Positions 32,195 to 40,993 of a stretch of 64,000 bases of DNA are shown in pieces; the first letter of the stretch is position 1; each line of letters opens with the position of its first letter. The stretch comes from Cognatazoarcus halotolerans (lineage in GTDB: Bacteria; Pseudomonadota; Gammaproteobacteria; Burkholderiales; Rhodocyclaceae). Under the pieces are notes generated by a model. That model saw nothing but the letters and a program-made list of their open reading frames with translations, searched no databases and was not told where the DNA came from. Location: contig NZ_WUAF01000001.1 of NCBI RefSeq assembly GCF_009800965.1, positions 372,001 to 436,000 on the forward strand. Direction: 5' to 3'. The translations under genes and the position numbers were made by a program.

Positions 32195-33283
32195 ATGAGA
32201 TCCGTTCGACATGCCCTGCCCGCACCTGTGGCATTGACCGGTGCGATACTGTTCGCGGCACTCGCCGCGGCGGCCCCCCTTGCCAACGCCGACGATGCCG
32301 TGCGACCACCCGACAATCGCCCGTCCTTCCGCAGCGAAGGTCGCAACGACATCCGCTCGGAACGTCGCGGCGCGCAACAGGCCGCGCAGAACGAACAGCG
32401 CGATGCCCGCTCCGACGAACGGGATTCGCGAAGGACGTTCCGCGACAATCGCCGTGACACCCCCGAGGCCGCCCAGCCCGACCCGCGTCGCGGCGACAGG
32501 CGGCAAGGTGATTTCCGACAGGATTCGCGCCAGGACAGGCGTGAAGTCTCACGCGACGCCCGCGACAGCCGTCCGCCCGCGCGCGCCGAGTTCCAGCAAG
32601 GCACCCGCCGTGACGGGCGCGACGATGCACGCGTCTATCGCGACCAATGGCGGAATGATCGCCCCCGAACGGACGCCGAGATGCATTACTTCGGCGGCGA
32701 CGAGCGTGGCGACAACCGGAACGGATTCCGCCAGGATCGCCATGTCGACAATCGTCACTACCCACGCCGTGGCACGGTGATCGGCGCGCTGCCGCACGAG
32801 CACCGGGTGATCACCTATCGCAGCACCCGTTATTACTTCGACGACGGCGTGTGGTACCGGCCCTTCGGCGCCAGCTTCATGGTGATCGCACCGCCGATCG
32901 GCATCTTCGTGCCGATCCTCCCGCTCGGCTACATCACCATGCAGATCGGTGGCAACGCCTATTACGTGGCCAACGATGTCTACTACGCCCGGCGCGGCGA
33001 CGGATACGTGGTCGTCGAGCCGCCCGCAGGCATTGCCGACTATCGCAGCGACGACTACTCGGCGGGCCAGGACCAGATCTTCATCTATCCGCGCAAGGGG
33101 CAGTCCGAAGCGCAGCAGGCACGCGACCGCTACGAATGCCACGCTTGGGCGCGCGACCAGACCGGTTTCGACCCGACCCGCCAGATGCTCGACATGTCCA
33201 GCGATCGGATAGAAGCACTGCGCTCCGACTATCACCGCGCCATGGGCGCCTGCCTCGATGCCCGGGGCTATACCGTGCGCTGA
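32195..33283 (+). CDS. Secreted DUF6515-like protein sharing a C-terminal module with its neighbour
   Basis: The 362-aa product has a signal peptide (about 1-33), a very hydrophilic Arg/Asp/Gln-rich region to about 195 (probably disordered), then a region like DUF6515: HEHRVITYRSTRYYFDDGVWYRP, a hydrophobic VIAPPIGIFVPILPLGYI, and YVVVEPPAG. The last 60 residues (RDRYECHAWARDQTGFDPTR to ACLDARGYTVR) repeat the module of the lipoprotein encoded 17 nt upstream. GGAG lies 10 nt before the start. It probably acts in the periplasm or at the outer membrane; function is unknown. Confidence 0.72.
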   Translation: MRSVRHALPAPVALTGAILFAALAAAAPLANADDAVRPPDNRPSFRSEGRNDIRSERRGAQQAAQNEQRDARSDERDSRRTFRDNRRDTPEAAQPDPRRGDRRQGDFRQDSRQDRREVSRDARDSRPPARAEFQQGTRRDGRDDARVYRDQWRNDRPRTDAEMHYFGGDERGDNRNGFRQDRHVDNRHYPRRGTVIGALPHEHRVITYRSTRYYFDDGVWYRPFGASFMVIAPPIGIFVPILPLGYITMQIGGNAYYVANDVYYARRGDGYVVVEPPAGIADYRSDDYSAGQDQIFIYPRKGQSEAQQARDRYECHAWARDQTGFDPTRQMLDMSSDRIEALRSDYHRAMGACLDARGYTVR

Positions 33284-33306
33284 GGCGGATCTCGTCGATC
33301 GACCGA

Positions 33307-33346
33307 TCGCTCGTGAAGGCGCAACCCGTTGCACCTTCACGAGCGA
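33307..33346. repeat. Long near-perfect hairpin in a convergent gap
   Basis: A 19-nt arm (33307-33325, with CGCTCGTGAAGG) pairs with 33328-33346 (CCTTCACGAGCG) around a 2-nt loop with one mismatch. No T-run follows on either strand, but as RNA it would be very stable and could end or protect both converging transcripts. It is not repeated in the window. Confidence 0.6.
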
Positions 33347-33442
33347 GTCTCTGACGGTCGGGCTCCGCGAAACGGATGGAGCGCAAAAGAAACCCCGTCC
33401 TCTCGATACCGGGCAGCCACCGCTCTCGCCGGTCGCGCGCGA

Positions 33443-33823
33443 TCAGGCGTACTGAGCCAGCCCGTTGCCCAAGGACCAGTTCTCTTTATTGACCTCGACC
33501 AGGTTGATGAAGACATCCTCCTTTCTCACCCCGACGTTCCGGTGGAGCAGCTCTGCAATGAGCGCAAAGAAGGCCTTCTTTTGATCCGGGGTCCGCGTGT
33601 CATTGGCAGTGATCTGGATAATGATGATGTCTTCGGTTCTGCGGATGTTCAGGTACGACGGTGCATAGCGGAAATTGCTTTTTGCATGCTCGCTCAGAAC
33701 CATGAATTGATTGTCCGCCGGAACGTCGAAGGTTTCATGCATCGCGCGATTCAGGCTGTCGAAAATCGCCTGGCGATAAGCTTCCGGCTTGCCGGCCCGG
33801 ATGGAAATATGCGTAAGCGGCAT
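33443..33823 (-). CDS. Tautomerase-superfamily protein
   Basis: The 126-aa product starts Met-Pro (MPLTHISIRAGKPEAYRQAIFD). Removal of Met exposes Pro1, the catalytic base of this superfamily. A TTG start two codons earlier would hide it, so 33823 is chosen. The sequence continues DSLNRAMHETFDVPADNQF and TEDIIIIQITANDTRTPDQKKAFFALIAELLHRNVGVRKEDVFINLVEV, typical of the 120-130 residue tautomerases related to malonate semialdehyde decarboxylase. The substrate is unknown. The divergent LysR gene 94 nt away probably controls it. Confidence 0.85.
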   Translation of the reverse strand: MPLTHISIRAGKPEAYRQAIFDSLNRAMHETFDVPADNQFMVLSEHAKSNFRYAPSYLNIRRTEDIIIIQITANDTRTPDQKKAFFALIAELLHRNVGVRKEDVFINLVEVNKENWSLGNGLAQYA

Positions 33824-33916
33824 TGCCAACTCCTTCGTAATCTGGTGTCTTCACTCTACCCAGGATGCGGCCGGCCGAAACCCGCCGCGCCCCTATTTCT
33901 GAGATAAGCCACGACA

Positions 33917-34771
33917 ATGATCGACGATCGCCCACTCGACATCGACACGGTTCAGACCTTCATTCGCCTGGCCGAATTGGGCAGTTTCACCCGCACGGCC
34001 GATGCAATGTTCTCGACCCAGGCCAGCGTCAGTCAGAAGATCAAGCGGCTCGAAACACGACTGGGCCGCCGACTGTTCGAGCGCACGCCGCGTCATGTAC
34101 ATCTGACGAATCACGGGGAGGTTTTTCTGGTCTCCGCCAGGGCCCTGATGGACGCCCATGCGCGGGCGCTGGCTCAGTTCTCCGAAGCGGTGCCACGGCT
34201 CAGCATCGGGATCAGCGAGCACGTCGTCGGGAGCGAGTTCGCGCCATTGCTCACCGCCCTCAAGGCATGCGAACCCGGGGTGGTGTTCGACATCCGCATC
34301 GCGTCGTCGGCGGACCTCCTGCAATCATTCGACCGGCGGGAATTCGACGCCGTCCTCGTTCGACTCGACTTTGGCCGCGCCGATGGCGTGGTGATCGCGG
34401 CGGAACAATATGGCTGGTTTGCCTCGCCGGAGTGGACACCCGATCCGGCCGAGCCCTTGCCGCTGGTCACGCTGGCCGAACCGTGCGGCGTCCGTGCTCT
34501 GGCGGCAACGATTCTCGACGAGGCCGACATCCGCTGGCGCGAAGCAATGGTTGGTGGCGGGATTGCCACGGTCGCCGCTGCGGTCATGGCCGGGTTTGGC
34601 GTTGCCGCCCTGGCACCCAGGATGTTGCCGGCTCAAGCAGTCGATGTCGGCCCGCAACTCGCGCTCCCGGTACTTCCCGAACTTCCGGTGGTGCTGCACG
34701 CGCGTGGCAAGGGACGGCGCCTGGATCGCTGGGTCAACGCGCTCGGGCAGATCTTCGGGCCTCGTGGCTGA
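33917..34771 (+). CDS. LysR-family regulator divergent from the tautomerase
   Basis: The 284-aa protein has the LysR helix-turn-helix at about 8-66 (TVQTFIRLAELGSFTRTADAMFSTQASVSQKIKRLETRLGRRLFERT) and an effector-binding domain with FDIRIASSADLLQSFDRREFDAVLVR. It is slightly shorter than usual. The divergent position next to the tautomerase suggests local control of that gene. It converges on another LysR gene (gap 34 nt). Confidence 0.85.
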   Translation: MIDDRPLDIDTVQTFIRLAELGSFTRTADAMFSTQASVSQKIKRLETRLGRRLFERTPRHVHLTNHGEVFLVSARALMDAHARALAQFSEAVPRLSIGISEHVVGSEFAPLLTALKACEPGVVFDIRIASSADLLQSFDRREFDAVLVRLDFGRADGVVIAAEQYGWFASPEWTPDPAEPLPLVTLAEPCGVRALAATILDEADIRWREAMVGGGIATVAAAVMAGFGVAALAPRMLPAQAVDVGPQLALPVLPELPVVLHARGKGRRLDRWVNALGQIFGPRG

Positions 34772-34805
34772 GCACGAATACGAATGCGCGCAGCGCAGTT
34801 TTCCC

Positions 34806-35705
34806 TTACTCGTGGAAATTCATCCGGACGAACTCCCTGAAAAACGCCAGCGCGGGTGACTCCGTACGCCGGGCGAGGCTCACCAGGGCGTAACTTCCGG
34901 CCCGCTCGACGTGCGGCTCGACCCGGATTTCCCGCAGTCTGCCGGCAGCGATCCGCTCGCGGGCGCTGGCGAAGATACCGAAAAAGATCGCATCGGTCGC
35001 CTCAACGGTGTCAAGCAGACTGGCGATATCCTCACAGTTGATCGTGATCATGCGCCCGGGGTGGGCCTCGGGCCCCAGATCGGCCACGAGGTTGCGCGCG
35101 ATTTCGTCGCTGAGCGGCATGCTCGCCACCGGGTACTGGCGCAGATGGGCCGGCTCAACATGCGCTTGAGCAAGCAATGGATGACCTGCACGGCACAGGA
35201 AGCCGCCGCGCAGGGGTGTCAGGGGTTCCACCTGCAGATCCTCGGTGGCGCCCAGCGCACGCAGATCGACGGCAATGACGTCAACCGCCTCGTTGCGCAG
35301 CGATTGCAGCAGCATGTCGACCGCGCCGCGGGCAATCTTGACCTGGACCGCCGGTTGACGCGTTGCCATCTCGCGCAGGAAGGGCACAAGCAGGATCGAG
35401 GCCGGCGTCGGGCCAAAGCCGATCGCAATACTGCCGAGCTGTCCCTCCTTGAGCAGCGTGACGCCACGTCGGAGTTCGGCGGTCTCGAACAGGATGCGCC
35501 GGGCGCTCTCCACGACCTTTCGGCCATAGGCGGTGAGGCCGTCGTATTTGCCGGAACGATCGATCAGCTTCACCCCGAGTTCTTCTTCCAGTGCCCGCAG
35601 GCTGCGGCTGAGCGCTGGCTGGGTGACGCATACCGCATCGGCCGCCTTGCGAAAGGAGCGGTGCTCGGCGAGTGCGATCAGGTGGCGGAGCTGGCCCAGA
35701 TTCAT
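34806..35705 (-). CDS. LysR-family regulator divergent from the M20 amidohydrolase
   Basis: The 299-aa protein has a complete LysR plan: MNLGQLRHLIALAEHRSFRKAADAVCVTQPALSRSLRALEEELGVKLIDR at 1-50, a linker helix and an effector domain (GFGPTPASILLVPFLREMATRQPAVQVKI). Its start is 134 nt from the start of the divergent periplasmic M20 hydrolase gene, which is the probable target. The intergenic DNA is AT-rich relative to the window (GATAACGAACTGTAATC near the start codon). Confidence 0.87.
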   Translation of the reverse strand: MNLGQLRHLIALAEHRSFRKAADAVCVTQPALSRSLRALEEELGVKLIDRSGKYDGLTAYGRKVVESARRILFETAELRRGVTLLKEGQLGSIAIGFGPTPASILLVPFLREMATRQPAVQVKIARGAVDMLLQSLRNEAVDVIAVDLRALGATEDLQVEPLTPLRGGFLCRAGHPLLAQAHVEPAHLRQYPVASMPLSDEIARNLVADLGPEAHPGRMITINCEDIASLLDTVEATDAIFFGIFASARERIAAGRLREIRVEPHVERAGSYALVSLARRTESPALAFFREFVRMNFHE

Positions 35706-35839
35706 TGATAACGAACTGTAATCAAATTAACGAAAATCTTGCATTGGACGCATCGTACCCCCTCTTCGTATGCTCCGTCGCATCCCGATGCACCCAGATC
35801 CAACACACGCTTTGAATAAATACGAAGAGGAGACAGGAC

Positions 35840-37162
35840 ATGAAGCTGAAGAAAATCTCGATCGCGCTGGGCGTCGCAATGATGAGTGCGATGAGTGGTG
35901 CGCACGCCATCGAAGAAAACGTGCTGAAGAACATTGAGACCCGTGTCGGCGCCATCGAGAACAAGATGATCGGCTGGCGGCGCGACATCCATGCGCACCC
36001 CGAACTGTCGAACCAGGAACACCGCACCGCCGGGCTGGTGGCCGATCACCTGCGCAAACTCGGCCTTGAGGTGAAGACCGGCGTCGGCGGCACCGGCGTG
36101 CTGGGCGTGCTCAAGGGCGGCAAACCCGGCAAGGTCGTGGCGCTGCGCGCCGACATGGATGCGCTGCCGGTCAAGGAGTTGGTGAACCTGCCCTTCGCCT
36201 CCAGGGCCAAGGGCACGCATATGGGCAAGGAAGTCGACGTGATGCATGCCTGCGGTCATGACGCCCATACCGCAATCCTGATGGCCACCGCGGAAGTGCT
36301 GGCCGGCATGAAGGACCAGCTCCCGGGCACGGTGAAGTTCCTGTTCCAGCCGGCCGAGGAAGGCCCCTCCGAGCCGCTTGACGGCGAACACGACCATATT
36401 GGCGCACTCGCCATGGTCGATGCCGGCGTGCTCGACAACCCGAAGGTCGATGCGGTCTTCGGCCTGCACATGATTCCCGCCTTCCCGGTGGGGACGATTG
36501 GCTACAAACCAGGCCCGATCCTCGCTTCCGGCGACACCTTCGCGATCAAGGTGACCGGCAGGCAGACCCATGGCGGCTTCCCGTGGAACGGCGTCGACCC
36601 GATCGTCAGCGCCTCACAGATCGTCATGGGCCTGCAGACCATCGTCAGCCGCCAGCTCAACCTGACCAAAGAGCCCGCAGTGATCTCGATCGGTTCGATC
36701 CACGGCGGCAATCGCGAGAACATCATCCCCGAGAGCGTCGAGCTGCTTGGTACGCTGCGCACCTTCGACGACGGCATGCGCGCCGACACGCAGGCCCGCA
36801 TGCGCACGACGGCGGAATCCATCGCGCAGGCCAGCGGTGCGAAGGCCGAGGTGAGCTTCGTCAAGCCGGGCTACTCGACCACGGTGAACGACGAAACGCT
36901 GACTGCGACGATGCTGCCGACGCTCAAGCAGGTCACCGGCGGCCACGCGGTGGTCACGCCCAAGCTGAGCGCATCCGAAGACTTCTCGGAGTTCTCGAAG
37001 AAGGTGCCGGGCATGTTCTTCTTCCTCGGCTCGAGCACACCGGGCAAGGAGAAGACCGCCGCCCCCAACCACTCTCCCAAGTTCGAGATCGACGAGGCCT
37101 CGCTCGCAGTCGGCGCGCGGGCGATGACGGCGCTCACGCTGGACTACCTCGCACAACCCTGA
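35840..37162 (+). CDS. Secreted M20-family amidohydrolase
   Basis: The 440-aa product has a signal peptide (about 1-23, ending SGAHA) and a full M20 amidohydrolase domain: WRRDIHAHPELSNQEHRTAG, VALRADMDALPV, the metal-binding HACGHDAHTA, FLFQPAEEG, the dimerisation insert with THGGFPWNGVDPIV, and a final SASEDFSEF with the last histidine in PNHSP. Relatives hydrolyse N-acyl amino acids (hippurate, indole-acetyl amino acids, acetyl-amino acids). Export to the periplasm is unusual for the family but does occur. A GAGGAGA lies about 9 nt upstream. A divergent LysR gene probably controls it. Confidence 0.9.
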   Translation: MKLKKISIALGVAMMSAMSGAHAIEENVLKNIETRVGAIENKMIGWRRDIHAHPELSNQEHRTAGLVADHLRKLGLEVKTGVGGTGVLGVLKGGKPGKVVALRADMDALPVKELVNLPFASRAKGTHMGKEVDVMHACGHDAHTAILMATAEVLAGMKDQLPGTVKFLFQPAEEGPSEPLDGEHDHIGALAMVDAGVLDNPKVDAVFGLHMIPAFPVGTIGYKPGPILASGDTFAIKVTGRQTHGGFPWNGVDPIVSASQIVMGLQTIVSRQLNLTKEPAVISIGSIHGGNRENIIPESVELLGTLRTFDDGMRADTQARMRTTAESIAQASGAKAEVSFVKPGYSTTVNDETLTATMLPTLKQVTGGHAVVTPKLSASEDFSEFSKKVPGMFFFLGSSTPGKEKTAAPNHSPKFEIDEASLAVGARAMTALTLDYLAQP

Positions 37163-37850
37163 AACGGCAAGAACCACGAAAACCCGCTGCCCCGCTTGGT
37201 TACAGCGGGCATCTGCCGTCTGACACATGCGCCGGGCTCGCAGAGGATGCGCTCCCCGCGCATCGCACCCGAAGACCGCCGAAGCTGGACACTTCGGCGC
37301 ACCCATCGCTCGAACAACACCGCCTCATGCCCCGATTTGCGATCCCGGGCACACCTGGACGGAGCTACCGAAACGAACCACCGATGAATTTGACCGGTGG
37401 CCGCTGATTTCACGGCTTCGCACGGCATACGATGGTCGCCCGGCGGGAACGCAGACGATGCAATGCCGCGCGCGTGACCATGGCATGAGCTTCACGGCGC
37501 GTTGACCTGACGCGTCTCGGGCCGGACGGCAGGTTCTGAGCTGGGTCGGCCCGACCGGGCATTTCCTCATTCGGCGTTTTCGCTGCCGCGATGCCGGTCC
37601 CGCCTGCGCCGCCACAACACCCTCGCCGGGCAGATCCGGACTGCGCAAGCCCCATCCGGGCGGCCTCGGACACCGCGGCACGACACTTCGAGCTCGCGCC
37701 GCGAGACCTTCACCACGCCGATTCGCCGCACGGGTCGTGCGCGACGACTGCTGCCGAGGGGCAGGACCGCGGACGGACCGAACTGCCCCCCGCGCGGCAC
37801 TACTCCAGCCCTCGGCCGCCGTCACCTCACAAAAACCCCGGCGCTCGGCC
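37163..37850. other. Long spacer without a convincing gene
   Basis: This region follows the M20 hydrolase gene and precedes the CpxR-type array. Frames that stay open (for example the minus strand 37325-37825) code for Arg/Pro/Ser-rich products with no signal peptide, no domain and no good Shine-Dalgarno. A weak inverted repeat CCCGCTG/CAGCGGG at about 37187-37213 may end the hydrolase transcript. Nothing else is recognisable. Confidence 0.5.
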
Positions 37851-37896
37851 TTTACAGAGCTTTACCCCGCTTTACAGGCCGCTGACCGCACTTAAC
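37851..37896 (+). promoter_or_regulatory. CpxR half-site array upstream of the Spy/CpxP-like gene
   Basis: TTTAC at 37851, 37861 and 37871, CTGAC at 37882 and TTAAC at 37892 give spacings 10, 10, 11 and 10, the same layout as between cpxR and bepA. The array lies 86 nt before the start codon. Confidence 0.75.
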
Positions 37897-37981
37897 AGGT
37901 GCCGCATGCACACTGCGATCCAACAGCTGGCCACAAACCGCTGGCTGCAGCCAACAGCAATCGACACTGGAGAACACGATC

Positions 37982-38533
37982 ATGAAAAACCTTACCCTTC
38001 GCAGCTTTCTCGTTGCCAGCAGCATCGCCCTCGCACTTCCGCTCGCCGCCCAGGCCCGCCCGATGATGGGTGGCCACGGTCACGGCCAGTGCGACGGCGG
38101 GCCGATGAGCATGCAGTCCGAACGTGGATTCTTCGGCGGCGAGAAGATGCCCCGCATGCTGCGCGGGCTGGATCTCACCGAAGCGCAGCAGGACAAGGTG
38201 TTTGCACTGATGCACGAGCAGGCTCCGGCGATGCGCGAGAAGGCCAAGGAAATGCGGGCCGCACGGATCGCGATGCGCGACATGATGATGTCGGACAAGT
38301 ATGACGAAGCCCAGGTCAAGGCATTGACCGAGCGCAGCGCCCAAGCGATGGCCGAGATGGCGCAGATGCGGGCGCGCAGCGCAAACGAGATTTACAAACT
38401 GCTGACCCCGGAGCAGCGCAAGACACTGCAGGAGCGCAAGGCCGCAATGCAGCAGCGCATGCAGGACCGCATGGGCAAGCGCGGGGGCCCGATGGGTGAA
38501 CCGATGGGAGCGGGCCCGGGTCGCCAGAGCTGA
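37982..38533 (+). CDS. Spy/CpxP-family periplasmic chaperone
   Basis: The 183-aa product has a signal peptide (about 1-25, ending AAQA), a His/Gly/Met-rich segment (MMGGHGHGQCDGG) that could bind metal, and a helical core with two LTxxQ motifs, LTEAQQDKV near 62 and LTPEQRKTL near 140, the mark of Spy and CpxP. The C-terminus is Met/Gly-rich. Spy is an ATP-independent chaperone and CpxP a CpxA inhibitor; both are classic Cpx targets. The upstream phased CpxR-type array agrees with that. It is followed by a strong terminator, so it is monocistronic. Confidence 0.87.
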   Translation: MKNLTLRSFLVASSIALALPLAAQARPMMGGHGHGQCDGGPMSMQSERGFFGGEKMPRMLRGLDLTEAQQDKVFALMHEQAPAMREKAKEMRAARIAMRDMMMSDKYDEAQVKALTERSAQAMAEMAQMRARSANEIYKLLTPEQRKTLQERKAAMQQRMQDRMGKRGGPMGEPMGAGPGRQS

Positions 38534-38576
38534 CCGGTCATCGATTTCAGCAACGGAGGCCGTGACCTCCTCGTCC

Positions 38577-38607
38577 GCCGCCGGCTGATCACCGGCGGCT
38601 TTTTTTT
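38577..38607 (+). terminator. Strong rho-independent terminator after the Spy-like gene
   Basis: GCCGCCGG pairs with CCGGCGGC around CTGATCA and is followed by eight T. Confidence 0.92.
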
Positions 38608-38640
38608 CCTCCATGACCGTCATCCCGATGCACGGGCGGC

Positions 38641-38676
38641 TTTACCCGTCTTTACATGGCAATAACCGCGGTTAAC
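38641..38676 (+). promoter_or_regulatory. CpxR half-site array upstream of the PepSY-flavoreductase gene
   Basis: TTTAC at 38641 and 38651, ATAAC at 38662 and TTAAC at 38672 show spacings 10, 11 and 10. This is the layout of the last four elements of the other arrays. The array lies 88 nt before the start. Confidence 0.65.
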
Positions 38677-38764
38677 CGGCGATCGTCCGACAATTCCTGC
38701 ATCCGGACGTGACCGCCGCATCCACGGCGCGCCCGATCCGGCCAAACACTCCCAGGCTTCGATC

Positions 38765-40969
38765 ATGAACACCACAAGAATCCGCCCCCTGTTGCGCCGC
38801 CTTCATCGCTGGGTCGCCTTGGCCCTGACGCCCGTTTTCGCGCTGATAATCATCTCCGGCGGCATTCTCGCGCTCAAGCCGCTTTTCTCGGACGCTCCGA
38901 CGCGCAGCAATGCCGCCGACAGTGTCGCGGTTGCCACGACCCTCGCGGCGATCGACCCCGAAGGCCGCGCCACCAGCGTTGCGGTGTCCCCCGCCGACGG
39001 TACGCTCACGCTCAAGTCCCGCGACGCGACCGGGCCCTCCGGAAACTTCGATATCGCCAGCGGTATCGCCTCGGCCACGCAACCGGGACCGGACTTCTTC
39101 GCCATCGTGCTGGATCTCCACAAGAATCTGCTGCTGGGCCTCGGTATCGTCGTCGAAATAGCCGCCTACGCGATGACGGCGCTGATCGCAATCGGCCTCG
39201 TCCTTGGTCTGCCGCACCTGCGCAACACCCTGCTCGGCTGGCACCAGGGCATCGCCTGGCTGGCCCTGCCGCTGGTGGTGCTGGCGCCGCTGACAGGTAC
39301 ATTGATGGCACTGCACATTGGCGGCCCCACCCTGCCGCCGATCGAGCAGGGCCCGCCGATTGCATTGGCGAGCGCAATCCGCAACGTGGCCGAGCAAGCC
39401 GACGCCGGCCCGGTCGTGGCCGCCCGGCGCTTTCGCGGCGGCAGCGCACTGGTTACCACGATGGAGGCCGACGGCACGCTGCGCCACCTGGTCCAGCCCG
39501 ACGGACGCATCGACACGCTGAGCGAAGGCCCGGGCCTGGTACGCGAGCTGCATGAAGGCACCTGGGGCGGCGCACTCTCGGCCGGCGTGAGCTTTGCCGG
39601 CGCACTCGCCCTCGCCGGGCTGACCGGTACCGGCGCCCTGTCATGGTGGCGCCGCCGGCGCCAGGCCTCGACAGGCAGCGCCGACGCAGGCGCCGCTACT
39701 CTGGTGGCCTTCGGCAGCCAGACAGGTACCGCGGCGCGCCTCGCCGAAGCCACCGCCAAGGCGCTGCGCTCGGCAGGCGAGAAGGTGGCCTGCGCCTCGC
39801 TCGAGACGCTCGCGCCGCAATCGCTTGCCGCCTACGGACAAACCCTGCTGATCGTATCGACCACCGGCGAAGGCGAACTGCCCGAACCCGCCCGCCGTTT
39901 CATGAAACAGATTCCCGGCAGCAAGCTGGCCGGCAGCCGCTTCAGCATGCTGGCACTCGGCGACCGGCGCTACGCGAACTTCTGCGGCGGTGGCGAGGCA
40001 CTGCGCGAGGCACTGCTGAGCCATGGCGCCAGCGAATTCACTGCGCTCGAACGGGCGGACGCGGACCCCGGACCGGCCTGGACGCGCTGGCTCGAGCGAC
40101 TCTCCACACCACTCGGGCTGTCCATCGACAAGGCCGACGCGCCCGCCGCGGACCAGGCGGTGTCACTTACCCTGGCGCTCAAGCACCGGCTCGATGATCC
40201 CGACATCGAAGGACTCACCGAAACCTGGCAGCTGGGGTTCGAGGCCGATGCCGCCGACGTCACGTTCCGGCCGGGCGATCTGCTGCTGATCGCGCCGCAC
40301 GCCGGGGCCGCGCCACGCTGTTACTCGGTCGGCTCATCGTCCGTGGTCGGCGACCACTTGATCCGACTCACCGTGAGCCTGCATCGCTGGCGCGATGCCG
40401 ACGGCGCGGAGCACATCGGCGAGGCCAGCGGCTATCTTTGCCACGCGCTCGCCGAGGGCGATCGCATCACGGCCTGGTTGCGCCCGCACCCTGCCTTCAA
40501 CCCACCCGAGGACCCTGCACGACCCCTGATCATGGTGGCGGCCGGCGCCGGCATCGCCCCCTTCCCCGGATTTCTTGCGGAACGTGCCGTCACGCCGGAG
40601 GCCGGACCGAACTGGCTGTTCTTCGGCAATCGCCGCAGTGACGGGGACTTCTTCTATCACGGCAGTCTCGCACGCCTTCGGGAGAGCAAGGTCCTCGACC
40701 ATCTCGACACCGCCTTCTCGCGGGATGCCAGCGATGCCCGTCATATCGACGCCCGACTGCTCGAGCACGGTGCCGAGCTGTTCCGCTGGCTCGAGCAGGA
40801 GCGCGGCGTGCTGTACATGTGCGGCCGCTCCGCCACCCTGGGCAAATCGGTCGAAGCCGCGCTGCTCAAGATCATCCGCGACCAAGGTCACAGACAAGCG
40901 CACGAGGCGGAGGATTTGCTCGTCGAATGGAAGCGAACTGGTACGCTGCGGGTCGATGTATTCGGCTGA
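38765..40969 (+). CDS. PepSY membrane domain fused to a CysJ-like flavodoxin/FAD-NADPH reductase
   Basis: The 734-aa protein joins a PepSY-associated membrane part (RRLHRWVALALTPVFALIIISGGILAL at 10-37, three further helices to about 300, with LDLHKNLLLG and LGWHQG supplying membrane histidines) to a flavodoxin domain (about 315-455: VAFGSQTGTAARLAEATAKAL and STTGEGELP) and a ferredoxin-reductase domain (about 475-734: PRCYSVGSS for FAD, MVAAGAGIAPFPGFL and FFGNRRSDGDFFYH for NADPH, MCGRSATLG). Such fusions carry electrons from NADPH across the membrane, for example to reduce ferric iron or periplasmic disulfides. A gap of only 24 nt separates it from the efflux genes, so it may lead that operon. 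The physiological acceptor is unknown. Confidence 0.85.
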   Translation: MNTTRIRPLLRRLHRWVALALTPVFALIIISGGILALKPLFSDAPTRSNAADSVAVATTLAAIDPEGRATSVAVSPADGTLTLKSRDATGPSGNFDIASGIASATQPGPDFFAIVLDLHKNLLLGLGIVVEIAAYAMTALIAIGLVLGLPHLRNTLLGWHQGIAWLALPLVVLAPLTGTLMALHIGGPTLPPIEQGPPIALASAIRNVAEQADAGPVVAARRFRGGSALVTTMEADGTLRHLVQPDGRIDTLSEGPGLVRELHEGTWGGALSAGVSFAGALALAGLTGTGALSWWRRRRQASTGSADAGAATLVAFGSQTGTAARLAEATAKALRSAGEKVACASLETLAPQSLAAYGQTLLIVSTTGEGELPEPARRFMKQIPGSKLAGSRFSMLALGDRRYANFCGGGEALREALLSHGASEFTALERADADPGPAWTRWLERLSTPLGLSIDKADAPAADQAVSLTLALKHRLDDPDIEGLTETWQLGFEADAADVTFRPGDLLLIAPHAGAAPRCYSVGSSSVVGDHLIRLTVSLHRWRDADGAEHIGEASGYLCHALAEGDRITAWLRPHPAFNPPEDPARPLIMVAAGAGIAPFPGFLAERAVTPEAGPNWLFFGNRRSDGDFFYHGSLARLRESKVLDHLDTAFSRDASDARHIDARLLEHGAELFRWLEQERGVLYMCGRSATLGKSVEAALLKIIRDQGHRQAHEAEDLLVEWKRTGTLRVDVFG

Positions 40970-40993
40970 CCGGCAGGCAACACCTTGCAGACC

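Noticed and set aside
37325-37825. A 166-codon minus-strand open frame in the long spacer before the Spy-like gene
   Set aside because: It is Arg/Pro/Ser-rich, has no signal peptide, domain or convincing Shine-Dalgarno, and lies where no other gene evidence exists.
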